In this document: piece by piece, positions 42,516-50,179 of the stretch
Position numbering within the stretch: position 1 is the stretch's first letter
Layout of the letters: every line of letters begins with the position of its first letter
Source of the DNA: Mayamaea pseudoterrestris
Lineage: Eukaryota; Bacillariophyta; Bacillariophyceae; Sellaphorales; Sellaphoraceae
Length of the DNA: 64,000 nt
Reading direction: 5' to 3'
Assembly (NCBI GenBank): GCA_027923505.1
Contig: BROI01000020.1
Span: forward strand, 372,001-436,000
Position numbers and translations under genes: made by a program
Notes under the pieces: model-generated
Seen by the model: only the letters and a program-made list of their open reading frames with translations
Told to the model about the DNA's origin: nothing
Databases searched by the model: none

Positions 42516-43055
42516 ATGAAGTTGTTAGTCGCAGCCGCTCTTTGTATGGCTTGTGTGGCGCAACTATCGCTGGCGCAGGAATACGCCGACGACTACCAGT
42601 ACGCCGCCCAGGATCAAGATTCGCTCTACCATGACTACGCTGCCCGACAGGAGAACAAGGCAGTCGTCAAGCCGTAAGTATTACAAAATGATTAAGAGGA
42701 TTATTATTCTGCAGTAGAGATGCGCCTGTTCAAGACCGAGGGTCGATATTTTCGTAGCATAACGGATGTCGTCCATCCCTTGCTTAATTCTTTTTCTAAT
42801 GCATTCTCTTACATTCGTTCTCTTCACAATTGATACAGAGGTATGCCTTGGGTGACAATTGTCACGTCTGCTGGCGCTGGATGGCTCGTCGGCGGCAAGT
42901 TCCATTCCCGTCGCACGCGCAGCAAGCTGAACGCCAAGCACAAGCAGGAACAAAAGGCGCTCTATCAGCAATACTATCAGGATGTCTACACGCTACAACA
43001 GCAAAATGCTGACTTAGTAGCTGCGATTGAGCAAATGGGGGTTAAAATGCGATAA
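42516..43055 (+). CDS. Small secreted/membrane protein with one intron
   Basis: Exon 1 is 42516-42673 and exon 2 is 42839-43055, joined across a 165-bp intron (GTAAGT donor, TTGATACAG acceptor). The junction codon becomes CCA and gives KPGMPWVTIV. The product has 124 residues. It starts with a clear signal peptide (MKLLVAAALCMACVAQLSLA), then an acidic, Tyr/Asp/Gln-rich segment (EYADDYQYAAQDQDSLYHDY), a short hydrophobic Gly/Ala segment (PWVTIVTSAGAGWLVGGKF), a basic patch (HSRRTRSKLNAKHKQ) and a Gln-rich coiled-coil helix ending in VKMR. The layout suggests a secretory-pathway protein with one short membrane segment. No family is recognised. Confidence 0.75.
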
Positions 43056-43601
43056 GCGAGATCAGATTTTAAAGGCTGCGTCTGCAAGGTGAATAAAGCG
43101 AGGTGCACAGGTGCAAGCCATCGTCCGACCTTGTCTTTCGATCTGGTTGCGCCTTTTATTAATTCATCGAGTATTATTCTAGTTGAAAATGTTATTTGTT
43201 AAAGCGGTTATACGAGGCAGCATTACGATAATACTGATAATGTTTTATTTTGGCGAGCATGTAAACAATCGCACTCGCAGCTCTCCGTTTGGCGTGAAAA
43301 GCTATGTACGCCGTAGTCGTGTATACTGTACATTATTCAGTTCAAACAATTCTAAGACATATAAGAGATGAGACTACATCAATTTCCGCTCATCTACAAC
43401 GTCCGTCATTGGTGGCTCAAATGTAACATGCTGCAGCAGTCGGTGGAGGTATCCGTCAAGGAATCCTCTCCTGATTGCAATTGGACGTCGGCATGCTCAT
43501 TCTCGGCGTTTCCATCTTATCCAGTCGAATCAAATTCAAAAATACCAATCAATTATCTTGTAAAATGAGTCGCGCCTCAGTAGAAGAGTCTTGTGAAAGA
43601 G
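43056..43601. other. Spacer between convergent genes
   Basis: Both neighbours end here (plus-strand gene at 43055, minus-strand gene at 43602). Short frames show no protein character. It presumably holds two 3' ends. Confidence 0.4.
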
Positions 43602-44090
43602 CTAATAGTCAATGCCAGCCGCATCGCGCCAGTCGTTCGTAATCGGCGACTCCAAATGCGGGTTATAATGACGACGCGGAGACGCCGTCGAAGCAGAGGG
43701 CGAGAACGAGCCAGTCGAGCGAGGCGACTGCGACTTGCTTGGCTTGGCGCGAGTAGCGGCGGTAGCATTGGTACTGCGTTTCGTCTTTGGCTTGCGCTTC
43801 GCGGCGACAGCTCCTTTCGTCGTCTTGGCTGGCTTCTTGTCACTCTCAATGCTGCTGTTCGAAGGCGACGAAGCAGCAGTCTGCTCATCCGAGGAAGCAT
43901 CCGCGTACTTGGGCTCGGCGGCGGCAGCGATAGTCTTGGTGCGAGTCGAGGCTCGACGAGGGAGCAAGGCCGAAGCAGCAGCATGAGCGACCGAAGCCTT
44001 CTTGGTCTTGGAAGCCGCCTTCTTCTTGGTGGGAGCCGCTTTCGTCTTGTTAGCAGCAGTAGCTGCAGTCTTCTTCTTGGTTCCAGCCAT
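43602..44090 (-). CDS. Lys/Ala-rich basic protein, possibly nuclear
   Basis: The ATG at 44090 (MAGTKKKTAATAANKTKAA) opens a 162-residue protein. The first 35 residues are K/A/T-rich as in linker-histone tails. The middle is Ser/Asp-rich, then KPAKTTKGAVAAKRKPKTKR, and the end has several Ser-Pro sites (SQSPRSTGSFSPSASTASPR) before HLESPITNDWRDAAGIDY. There is no globular H1 domain, so it is H1-tail-like at most. Chromatin or nucleolar binding is inference from composition. Start codons lie 252 bp from those of the stalk protein P1 gene on the other strand, so the two share a promoter region. Confidence 0.6.
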   Translation of the reverse strand: MAGTKKKTAATAANKTKAAPTKKKAASKTKKASVAHAAASALLPRRASTRTKTIAAAAEPKYADASSDEQTAASSPSNSSIESDKKPAKTTKGAVAAKRKPKTKRSTNATAATRAKPSKSQSPRSTGSFSPSASTASPRRHYNPHLESPITNDWRDAAGIDY

Positions 44091-44341
44091 GGTGAATGGT
44101 TGTTTTGCTTGTTGTAAATACTTTTGCGAGCGACGAGAAAGTCCAAGGTTGCTTTTGTGCGAGCGTCCTTCGGCGCGCGTTTTCTCGCGCGATGACACCT
44201 TGCCGGGTTCGCACCTCAATGCTACGCGACATCGTATCGGCACTCAGCTTACCGCTTTACTGAAACGCAAAGGCGCTGCGAAACGTCGCTTTCGGCAAGA
44301 TCCGATCAGCCCATCGTCATCTCTATTGACAAACAGTAATT

Positions 44342-44722
44342 ATGATCACGACACTAGAAGGAATATCCGATAGCCAAAAGCAAGAGCTTATTGCCGGCCT
44401 TGCCACTCTGCTAGTTGGATCAGCTGCCGAACCTGAGTTGACTGCCGACAAGCTCCAAGCAGTCGCCAGTGCATCCGGAAACACGCTATCGCCAGCCATG
44501 GCTGCATTGTTCGCATCGACTGTCCAAGAAGTCAAGCCATACGTCATGAGCCCAGGAGGAGGTGGTGGCGGCGGCGGAGGCGGCGGCGGTGGTGGCGCAG
44601 CTGCTGGAGGTGGTGCGGCGGCACCTGCCAAGGAGGAAGAAAAGGAAGAGGAAGAAATGGACCTTGCAGGCGGTATGGACATGTTTGGAGGTGAGGCAGG
44701 TGGCGGCGGTGGTGATTACTAG
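44342..44722 (+). CDS. RPLP1: 60S acidic ribosomal protein P1
   Basis: The 126-residue protein has the P1 layout. An N-terminal four-helix dimerisation domain (SQKQELIAGLATLL, ELTADKLQAVASASG, LSPAMAALFASTV) is followed by a flexible hinge with a run of 14 glycines plus Ala/Gly, then an acidic patch (KEEEKEEEEMDLAGGMDMFG). With P2 and P0 it forms the lateral stalk of the cytosolic large ribosomal subunit that recruits translation factors. The tail ends GGGGGDY rather than in the FGLFD common in animals and yeast; MDMFG may play that role. P1 is preferred over P2 because of the N-terminal domain. Confidence 0.8.
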   Translation: MITTLEGISDSQKQELIAGLATLLVGSAAEPELTADKLQAVASASGNTLSPAMAALFASTVQEVKPYVMSPGGGGGGGGGGGGGGAAAGGGAAAPAKEEEKEEEEMDLAGGMDMFGGEAGGGGGDY

Positions 44723-45359
44723 ATTGCTGGTTTCCAATATAATGCTTTTTGCATGCGTACCGCTTCTATGTTTCGTAGTGTGGTCGCCCGATTTCGTATT
44801 TTCTCTACAAGGAACAAAATACAGCTCTTTATTCCCAACTTGAGGTATTTAATGGATAATGGAAGCTGTATTGTGTGCAAATATTCGATCTATCATCTAC
44901 ATCCATCTTTCGTCTCATGCAAGTCGGATACAATTGTCCATGCTGAACAATGCGACCTGCCTATGACAAAGCGTCTGCACGTCTCCAGGATAGTCTTCCA
45001 GACAAAGCGCAACCTGGAAATCTATCGTAACCATTTGATTCTTTGCATCATTCAGATATTAGAGGGTTGCCTTGCTCCATGCTGCATGCAACAGTCGAGT
45101 GAAGAAATGGGACGGGGCTGCGGCGTTGCTTCGTCGAAGTAGCTAATGTCGCAAAGGTACAATAATCGTACCGGTACTCATATTCTCTTGCGAAACTTTT
45201 AGCCATTTCGAATATGGAGTCGCCCTCGGTCATCGGCACCGTGGTCATCGAGAAAGACGCCAACCAAAAACCACCGTGCACTGCGATCCATGAGCTACTT
45301 GCTTCGTGCACTTGTGTCTTGCCAAAAGTCTTGCCTACTCGTAATAGTAATTTTTAACC
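44723..45359. other. Spacer with a weak minus-strand frame
   Basis: Frames on both strands (44753-45142 plus; 45048-45311 minus) are open, but neither shows a recognised domain. The minus-strand one (FSMTTVPMTEGDSIFEMAKS) has somewhat better composition and might be an exon. The ADF gene promoter is expected at the right end. Confidence 0.3.
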
Positions 45360-46240
45360 ATGGTAAGTGAAGAAAGGAAGCTTCATCTTGTCATAAGGAG
45401 AGATATTTCGATTTAAAATGCGAGAGAAGCGTCTGTCGCTCTGCAGCGGTCGTTGTCGGCCATTGATTCAACGGCTCGCGTGATGAAGCAAGTCACGCTC
45501 CACTCACGGCGCATGATCAAGGCTGCGGAAGCTGCATGCATGATGCGAAACGATACGTGTTTTCAAATTTGACGCGTTCCTTGCATCAGGAGATTTTTTT
45601 AAGAAAGAAAGCGGATTTTGGACGAGCAATGCGGCAGGCATTTGTTTGTCGTCATGAGCCATGAGCATGTCTTTAGCAACGCGTCCCACTTGCGCCGCGC
45701 AAGAGTACTTTTGCAATGAATCAAGTTATTTACCCTCATTCGTGAAAGCAACTTTATCGATCGGGGTTTTAATTTTTGTAATCATTACTTACTCTACTTT
45801 CATCTTTGTCTGCGCAGTCTACTGGAGTAATTGTTGACGACGACGTTGCCACAACGTTTCAAGCCTTCAAGCTTGGCCAGGGAGAAAAGCTCCGCTACTA
45901 CGTCTACAAGATTGAAAACAAGTCCAAGATTGTCATTGACAAGAAGGGAGAAAAAGCCAAGACGTACGACGACTTTTGCGCTGACCTTCCCGAGGATGAC
46001 TGCCGCTATGGTCTAGTGGACATTGAGTTCAAGACTGCGGATGATCGACCAACGTCAAAGCTTGTGTTCATTACTTGGAATCCGGAATGCGCCAGTGTTC
46101 GCAACAAGATGTTGTACTCGGGGAGCAAGGAGGCGCTCAAGACGGTTTTGAATGGCGTTTCGATTCATATCAATGCAACTGACGCGAGTGAACTTGACTT
46201 TGAAGGCTCGGTACTTCCGGCTTGCAAAAAGTTTGCTTAG
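45360..46240 (+). CDS. ADF/cofilin
   Basis: Exon 1 is only the ATG at 45360-45362, in the context ACCATG followed by GTAAGT. The 455-bp intron (45363-45817) ends in TTGTCTGCGCAG, and exon 2 (45818-46240) begins TCTACTGGA. The 141-residue product MSTGVIVDDDV... has the full actin-depolymerising-factor domain: FQAFKLGQGEKLRYYVYKI, YDDFCADLPEDDCRYGLVDI, SKLVFITWNPECASVRNKML and the actin-binding helix SGSKEALKTVL. ADF/cofilin binds ADP-actin, severs and recycles filaments in the cytoplasm. The length is normal. The frame is open a little upstream of 45818 but has no ATG there, which supports the split start. The Ser after Met is the usual phosphorylation site of the family. Confidence 0.88.
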
Positions 46241-46593
46241 AGGATTTGCTGGTTGCAGCTTTAATGGTGGAGTAGCTGCTAGTGCAATGGATGGGTTTCA
46301 GTTGTATTTTTGGTGGATTGAAACGCGGTGGAGCGCATGGAATATAATTTTATGATAATAATGATATTTGTTCTTATTTCATTATACTGGTACCTTGTAG
46401 TGTCTATTTGCGCAATTACATACCGACTGATTGCCGCATTGGTTTTAGTGAGCTACGTATTGTCCGGTCAGCTAGCGACATCCTGTGCAATTGTTGTCAT
46501 GTCTGCTACAGCACCGACAGGTACCCAGTATAGCACGGACGACTTCATGTTTCATAAAGGTCAAAATCACATATATACGTGAATGATAATGGC
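46241..46593. other. Spacer between convergent genes
   Basis: No gene is seen between the ADF stop and the DEAD-box gene stop. A hydrophobic frame (46328-46582) is composition-driven and not supported. Confidence 0.4.
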
Positions 46594-48558
46594 TTATGAA
46601 CGTAGCTTACTTCGAGTGCGATCCCTTCGACTGCTGCCGCTACCTGGCGACACCTTCTTGCCCGGCCGCCCGCCGCTTCTTGCTGCAGCACCAGTCTTTT
46701 CCGTCGTCCGCCTTGGCTGAACCTTTTTACTAGCACCGGCGCCGCCAGCCTTGGCAGTTTGTTGCGAGCCACTCAGTCTTCCTCCCGGTAAGTAGTCGCT
46801 TTTCCGACTAGTTAATCCATCCAATGGTTCTCCGTTTTGCACAGCGACTTGAATGGCATTCGCCAGCACCTTGTCTCGCTTGCTCACCAGCGCAGTCACG
46901 CGTCCACCCTCGGCTTGCTGCGACAGCCCGCGGGCCGTACGGCCACTTCGATGCAGATAGTCCAAGGCATTCAGCGGAAAGTCAAACATGACAACGTGCT
47001 CAACCTGCGGTACGTCCAATCCACGCGCCGCCAAGTCGGTGCAGACGAGTATACGCGACGCACCAACACCTTCCATACTGTCGTCACTGTTTCCATTCTT
47101 TGTAGCCGCCGCGCCCTTGCGAAACGTTTGCAAGTTCTCGGCTCGTACGGCGCTGTTCAAATCGCCATGATACGCCAGCGTCTCAATGCGTGCTTCCGCC
47201 AGTGCATACTGCACCGCCTGACACGAGGCGGCCGTGTTGCAAAAGACCAATGTCAGTGCGTTTTCACGTTGCTGCTGCTTGCTTCCCCGACTACCAATGG
47301 CCGCGCCACTGCCGCCGCGACTGCAAACGTCAATCAGTAGACTCAGCTTGTCCGTGGATCCAACATCTACGAAATTGTGCTGCAGCCGCGGCACCGACTT
47401 GTGCAAACCTGGCGCCTTGAGCGTGGGAATGGTGGGTAGTATGACGGTTGGCTCGTCGCGGCCGTTGCGAGAAATACTCGTTGAATTGTTGTTGCGGTAG
47501 TGCTTTTTGGCGTCAACGAGTGCATCCGTGTCGCCAATCAGCTTTTGAATGGCTCGCGTCATGGTGGCCGACGTGAGTACAATGCGCGGCGATCCGTTCC
47601 AATCCTTGTCTGCGTCAATGTTGGTCGTCTTGTGATACAGGATTGGATATAGTACTTGTCGCAACTCGCTCTGAAAGCCTTGCTCCAACATGGTATCCAT
47701 TTCATCCACCACCACGGCTTCCAACTGTCCCAAGTACACATTCTCCGCCTTCCAGTGCTTGAGCAGTCGTCCACTCGTCGCCACGAGTATATCAATGCGC
47801 TTGTGGAGCGCCTTTTTCTGCGCGCCATAGTCTTGACCGCCGTAAATGCCCACGCTGGATAGTTTGAGGGCGTGGCACAGTTGCTTGGTGACACTCAATA
47901 TTTGCGCGGCCAGTTCGCGCGTCGGTGCCAGTATCAGGAGGCGCGGCCGCTGGAAGCGGGGGCCTTGCGACAAAGTATCGTCTTGGGATGGATCGTACTC
48001 GTACTGCTTGAGTGACTGCAGTAGAGGCAATAGATAGGCTAACGTTTTGCCACTTCCAGTGGCGGCAAAGAACGCCAGTGAACTGGATTGATGAAAGAGT
48101 AACTTGGGCAAGACTAGTTGCTGCACATTGGTTGGTGACTCGAGTTGCAGCTCCTGCTGCAGACAGTCGACCAGTTGCGGCCATAGGCCCAAGCGACTCC
48201 AGGAAACTTCGCCCTTGACGCCAGCGTCGTCCGAGGATGACTTGGGCATGCGAAAGGGAGCGCGGGATTTACTCAAGGCGGAGGCGTCGGCGTCGGATGA
48301 TTGTGACGTTGATGATGATGATTCGTCTGTATCTGATGATGATATGGAACTAGCCAGTGATGATTTTAAGAATGGATAGTGTTTTCTCGTTCGTGCCGTT
48401 GTCGTTGCGAATGCATTGGAACGAGTGCTCGAAGAAAAGGCGTTTCGCGTCGTCCGTTTCGCAACGACGCTCAACGACAGGGCAGACATTCGACAGACTG
48501 ACATGATGAGTAGCGAGATGAATGTATATTTGACAGAGTAGCGAAGTATCAGCGCCAT
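46594..48558 (-). CDS. DEAD-box RNA helicase, likely organellar
   Basis: Starting at the ATG at 48558 the protein has 654 residues; an upstream ATG at 48717 would add 53. The N-terminus (MALILRYSVKYTFISLL...) is hydrophobic then Ser/Arg/Thr-rich, so targeting to an organelle is likely. Helicase motifs in order, numbered from 48558: ATGSGKT (about 166-172), PTRELA (212-217), ATSGR (260-264), VDEMD (284-288), SAT (330-332), TDLAARGLD (507-515), HRSGRTAR (536-543). Motif II reads DEMD instead of DEAD. The C-terminus is basic and Gly/Ser-rich (KKVQPRRTTEKTG, SRRDRTRSK), suited to RNA binding. Organellar RNA helicases of this type remodel rRNA or mRNA. The gene is divergent from the membrane protein at 48792. 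Confidence 0.85.
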   Translation of the reverse strand: MALILRYSVKYTFISLLIMSVCRMSALSLSVVAKRTTRNAFSSSTRSNAFATTTARTRKHYPFLKSSLASSISSSDTDESSSSTSQSSDADASALSKSRAPFRMPKSSSDDAGVKGEVSWSRLGLWPQLVDCLQQELQLESPTNVQQLVLPKLLFHQSSSLAFFAATGSGKTLAYLLPLLQSLKQYEYDPSQDDTLSQGPRFQRPRLLILAPTRELAAQILSVTKQLCHALKLSSVGIYGGQDYGAQKKALHKRIDILVATSGRLLKHWKAENVYLGQLEAVVVDEMDTMLEQGFQSELRQVLYPILYHKTTNIDADKDWNGSPRIVLTSATMTRAIQKLIGDTDALVDAKKHYRNNNSTSISRNGRDEPTVILPTIPTLKAPGLHKSVPRLQHNFVDVGSTDKLSLLIDVCSRGGSGAAIGSRGSKQQQRENALTLVFCNTAASCQAVQYALAEARIETLAYHGDLNSAVRAENLQTFRKGAAATKNGNSDDSMEGVGASRILVCTDLAARGLDVPQVEHVVMFDFPLNALDYLHRSGRTARGLSQQAEGGRVTALVSKRDKVLANAIQVAVQNGEPLDGLTSRKSDYLPGGRLSGSQQTAKAGGAGASKKVQPRRTTEKTGAAARSGGRPGKKVSPGSGSSRRDRTRSKLRS

Positions 48559-48791
48559 GGTGATGGCTGGCTTTAAAGTTTGGCAGTGATGGCTCGATTC
48601 TGCGATGCGGAAAATGGTTGGCTCTTCGACGTGTCGTAGCGGTGATGCAATGAGGGTCGGACCGGTTTTGACATCCAATGCCACCATGGATGCCGATCGG
48701 TCGATCGACGCTTTCATTATTATTTGTCATCACCTGTCACCTTCTGCGACGACAAGTACATCAATCGACAATAACTGAAACAAAGAGTAGT

Positions 48792-50015
48792 ATGATAGCT
48801 TCGCTATACAAAGATTCCTTGCGATTGCCAAGAAGGAGAATGAAAAGCTTCGTGTCGCTCATTTTTCTCCCACTTGTACTCCACGCGTCAAGCCTTGAAC
48901 CCTCAAAGCCTCCTTTTCAATCACTTTCTACTGTATCATACATGCAACTGCGAGGAGGGGCTTTGAACAAGAAGACGTCCGATATTGGTTTTAATCTGTG
49001 GAAGCGAGAACCATTGAACCAGCGAGAGACTACTCGATCGTCGACAACTCATCACCAAGCAGCAGCATTGAAGAGTACTCTGACTGCTCAAACAGCAACA
49101 TCATCAAGAGTTCCATCCTTTCATCTATCATCGAATATACAAACGAAAATCAAGTATACCGCCTTTGCAGCTGCCTCCATTGCCTTACTATACATGATCA
49201 AGATAAATTTTGGTCACTACTTGTCGCCCACCTATTTGCAAGCCAAGACGATTCAAATATTGCGCAACCTGCAACCAAGCGATCCAAACGACCAATGGAA
49301 GGCACTGGTTGTTTACTCGCTCGGCATGGCCTGCTGGGAGTTGTTGGGCTTGTCGACCATTCCCGTCGAAACGGCCGCCGCCATGGTGCTTGGCTGGAAC
49401 GCGCTGCTTGCGAGTGCTTTGGGAAAGTTGCTGGGCGCACTGGCGGCCTACGGATTGGGACGAAGTGTTTTGAGAGAGTGGGCGACGCAGAAACTGAGCA
49501 ACAATGCCTTTTTTCAGCAACTGCAGGATAGTCATCATCATGGTGGCGCTGTTGTTGCTACGAAGCGACCACTAACACTACGTTTGCACAGTCCACCACC
49601 ACCAACACTACCAGACGACGGCCTCGACTTTTTGCGCACACCACTAGCCACTGCCTTTTTGATGAAGTTTTCCTGCTTTCCCGAATTCTTCAAAAACTTT
49701 GGCAGTGCCTTGCTGGCCCCAGTGACGCTCCAGCGGTTCGTGCTTGTGACAGTGCTGCACGGCTGGTCGTACACGGCGCTCTGGACGTTGCTGGGCGTGG
49801 ATAGCGCCAAGCGCATCGAGGCGTCGCAGTTCATGCTGCCGGCGCCGGCGCGCAACTATGTGCTGTCGTCGTGCTTGGGTTTGTCGTTTGTCGTGGGCTT
49901 TGTCGTTTCGCCGGCGCTCATGGCGTGGTGGATTCGAGACTTGAAGACAAGGTCGGCGCTTCAAGCTGGAACGGCAAGAGTCACAAGAACGAATAGTGCG
50001 AGGGGTAGATATTAA
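48792..50015 (+). CDS. VTT/TVP38-like membrane protein
   Basis: The start is uncertain: ATGs at 48792 and 48840 are both plausible, and the second (MKSFVSLIFLPLVLHASS) gives a clean signal peptide. After a Thr/Ser-rich spacer come several membrane segments: KYTAFAAASIALLYMIKI, WKALVVYSLGMACWELLGL, and MVLGWNALLASALGKLLGAL followed by AAYGLGR. Later ones are LATAFLMKFSCFPEFF and LSSCLGLSFVVGFVVSP. The pattern of a proline-containing loop, a Gly-rich helix pair and GLGR, then a second half with a conserved phenylalanine-rich loop, resembles the SNARE-associated/VTT (DedA, TVP38, TMEM64) family. A plastid envelope or secretory membrane place is likely given the presequence. The family call rests on pattern only. 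Confidence 0.6.
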   Translation: MIASLYKDSLRLPRRRMKSFVSLIFLPLVLHASSLEPSKPPFQSLSTVSYMQLRGGALNKKTSDIGFNLWKREPLNQRETTRSSTTHHQAAALKSTLTAQTATSSRVPSFHLSSNIQTKIKYTAFAAASIALLYMIKINFGHYLSPTYLQAKTIQILRNLQPSDPNDQWKALVVYSLGMACWELLGLSTIPVETAAAMVLGWNALLASALGKLLGALAAYGLGRSVLREWATQKLSNNAFFQQLQDSHHHGGAVVATKRPLTLRLHSPPPPTLPDDGLDFLRTPLATAFLMKFSCFPEFFKNFGSALLAPVTLQRFVLVTVLHGWSYTALWTLLGVDSAKRIEASQFMLPAPARNYVLSSCLGLSFVVGFVVSPALMAWWIRDLKTRSALQAGTARVTRTNSARGRY

Positions 50016-50179
50016 TCGTGTAGTTATATAAATGGTTAACGTAGCAAAGTTCGTTTGTGTACGTAATTCTTTATTAGAGTAGGTGTTTCTGACAACACTC
50101 GCGCTTCAGGTAATCGTATACAGAAACCATGAACAAAAATGAATGCACTGCTAAACTGCACTCTCCATAACTTTTCATG

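Noticed and set aside
43593-44117. Plus-strand Arg/Ser/Leu-rich frame opposite the K/A-rich protein
   Set aside because: It is the antisense of a Lys/Ala/Ser-rich coding sequence, which always gives such a composition.
44753-45142. 129-codon plus-strand frame after the stalk protein gene
   Set aside because: Composition is poor and it overlaps an equally open minus-strand frame; probably the 3' region of RPLP1.
45806-45817. ADF protein starting upstream of the exon 2 acceptor
   Set aside because: There is no ATG in that frame; the stretch is the pyrimidine-rich end of an intron, and the ATG at 45360 splices in phase.
49188-49541. Minus-strand frames inside the VTT-like gene
   Set aside because: They mirror the coding strand of a gene with a signal peptide and consistent membrane segments.
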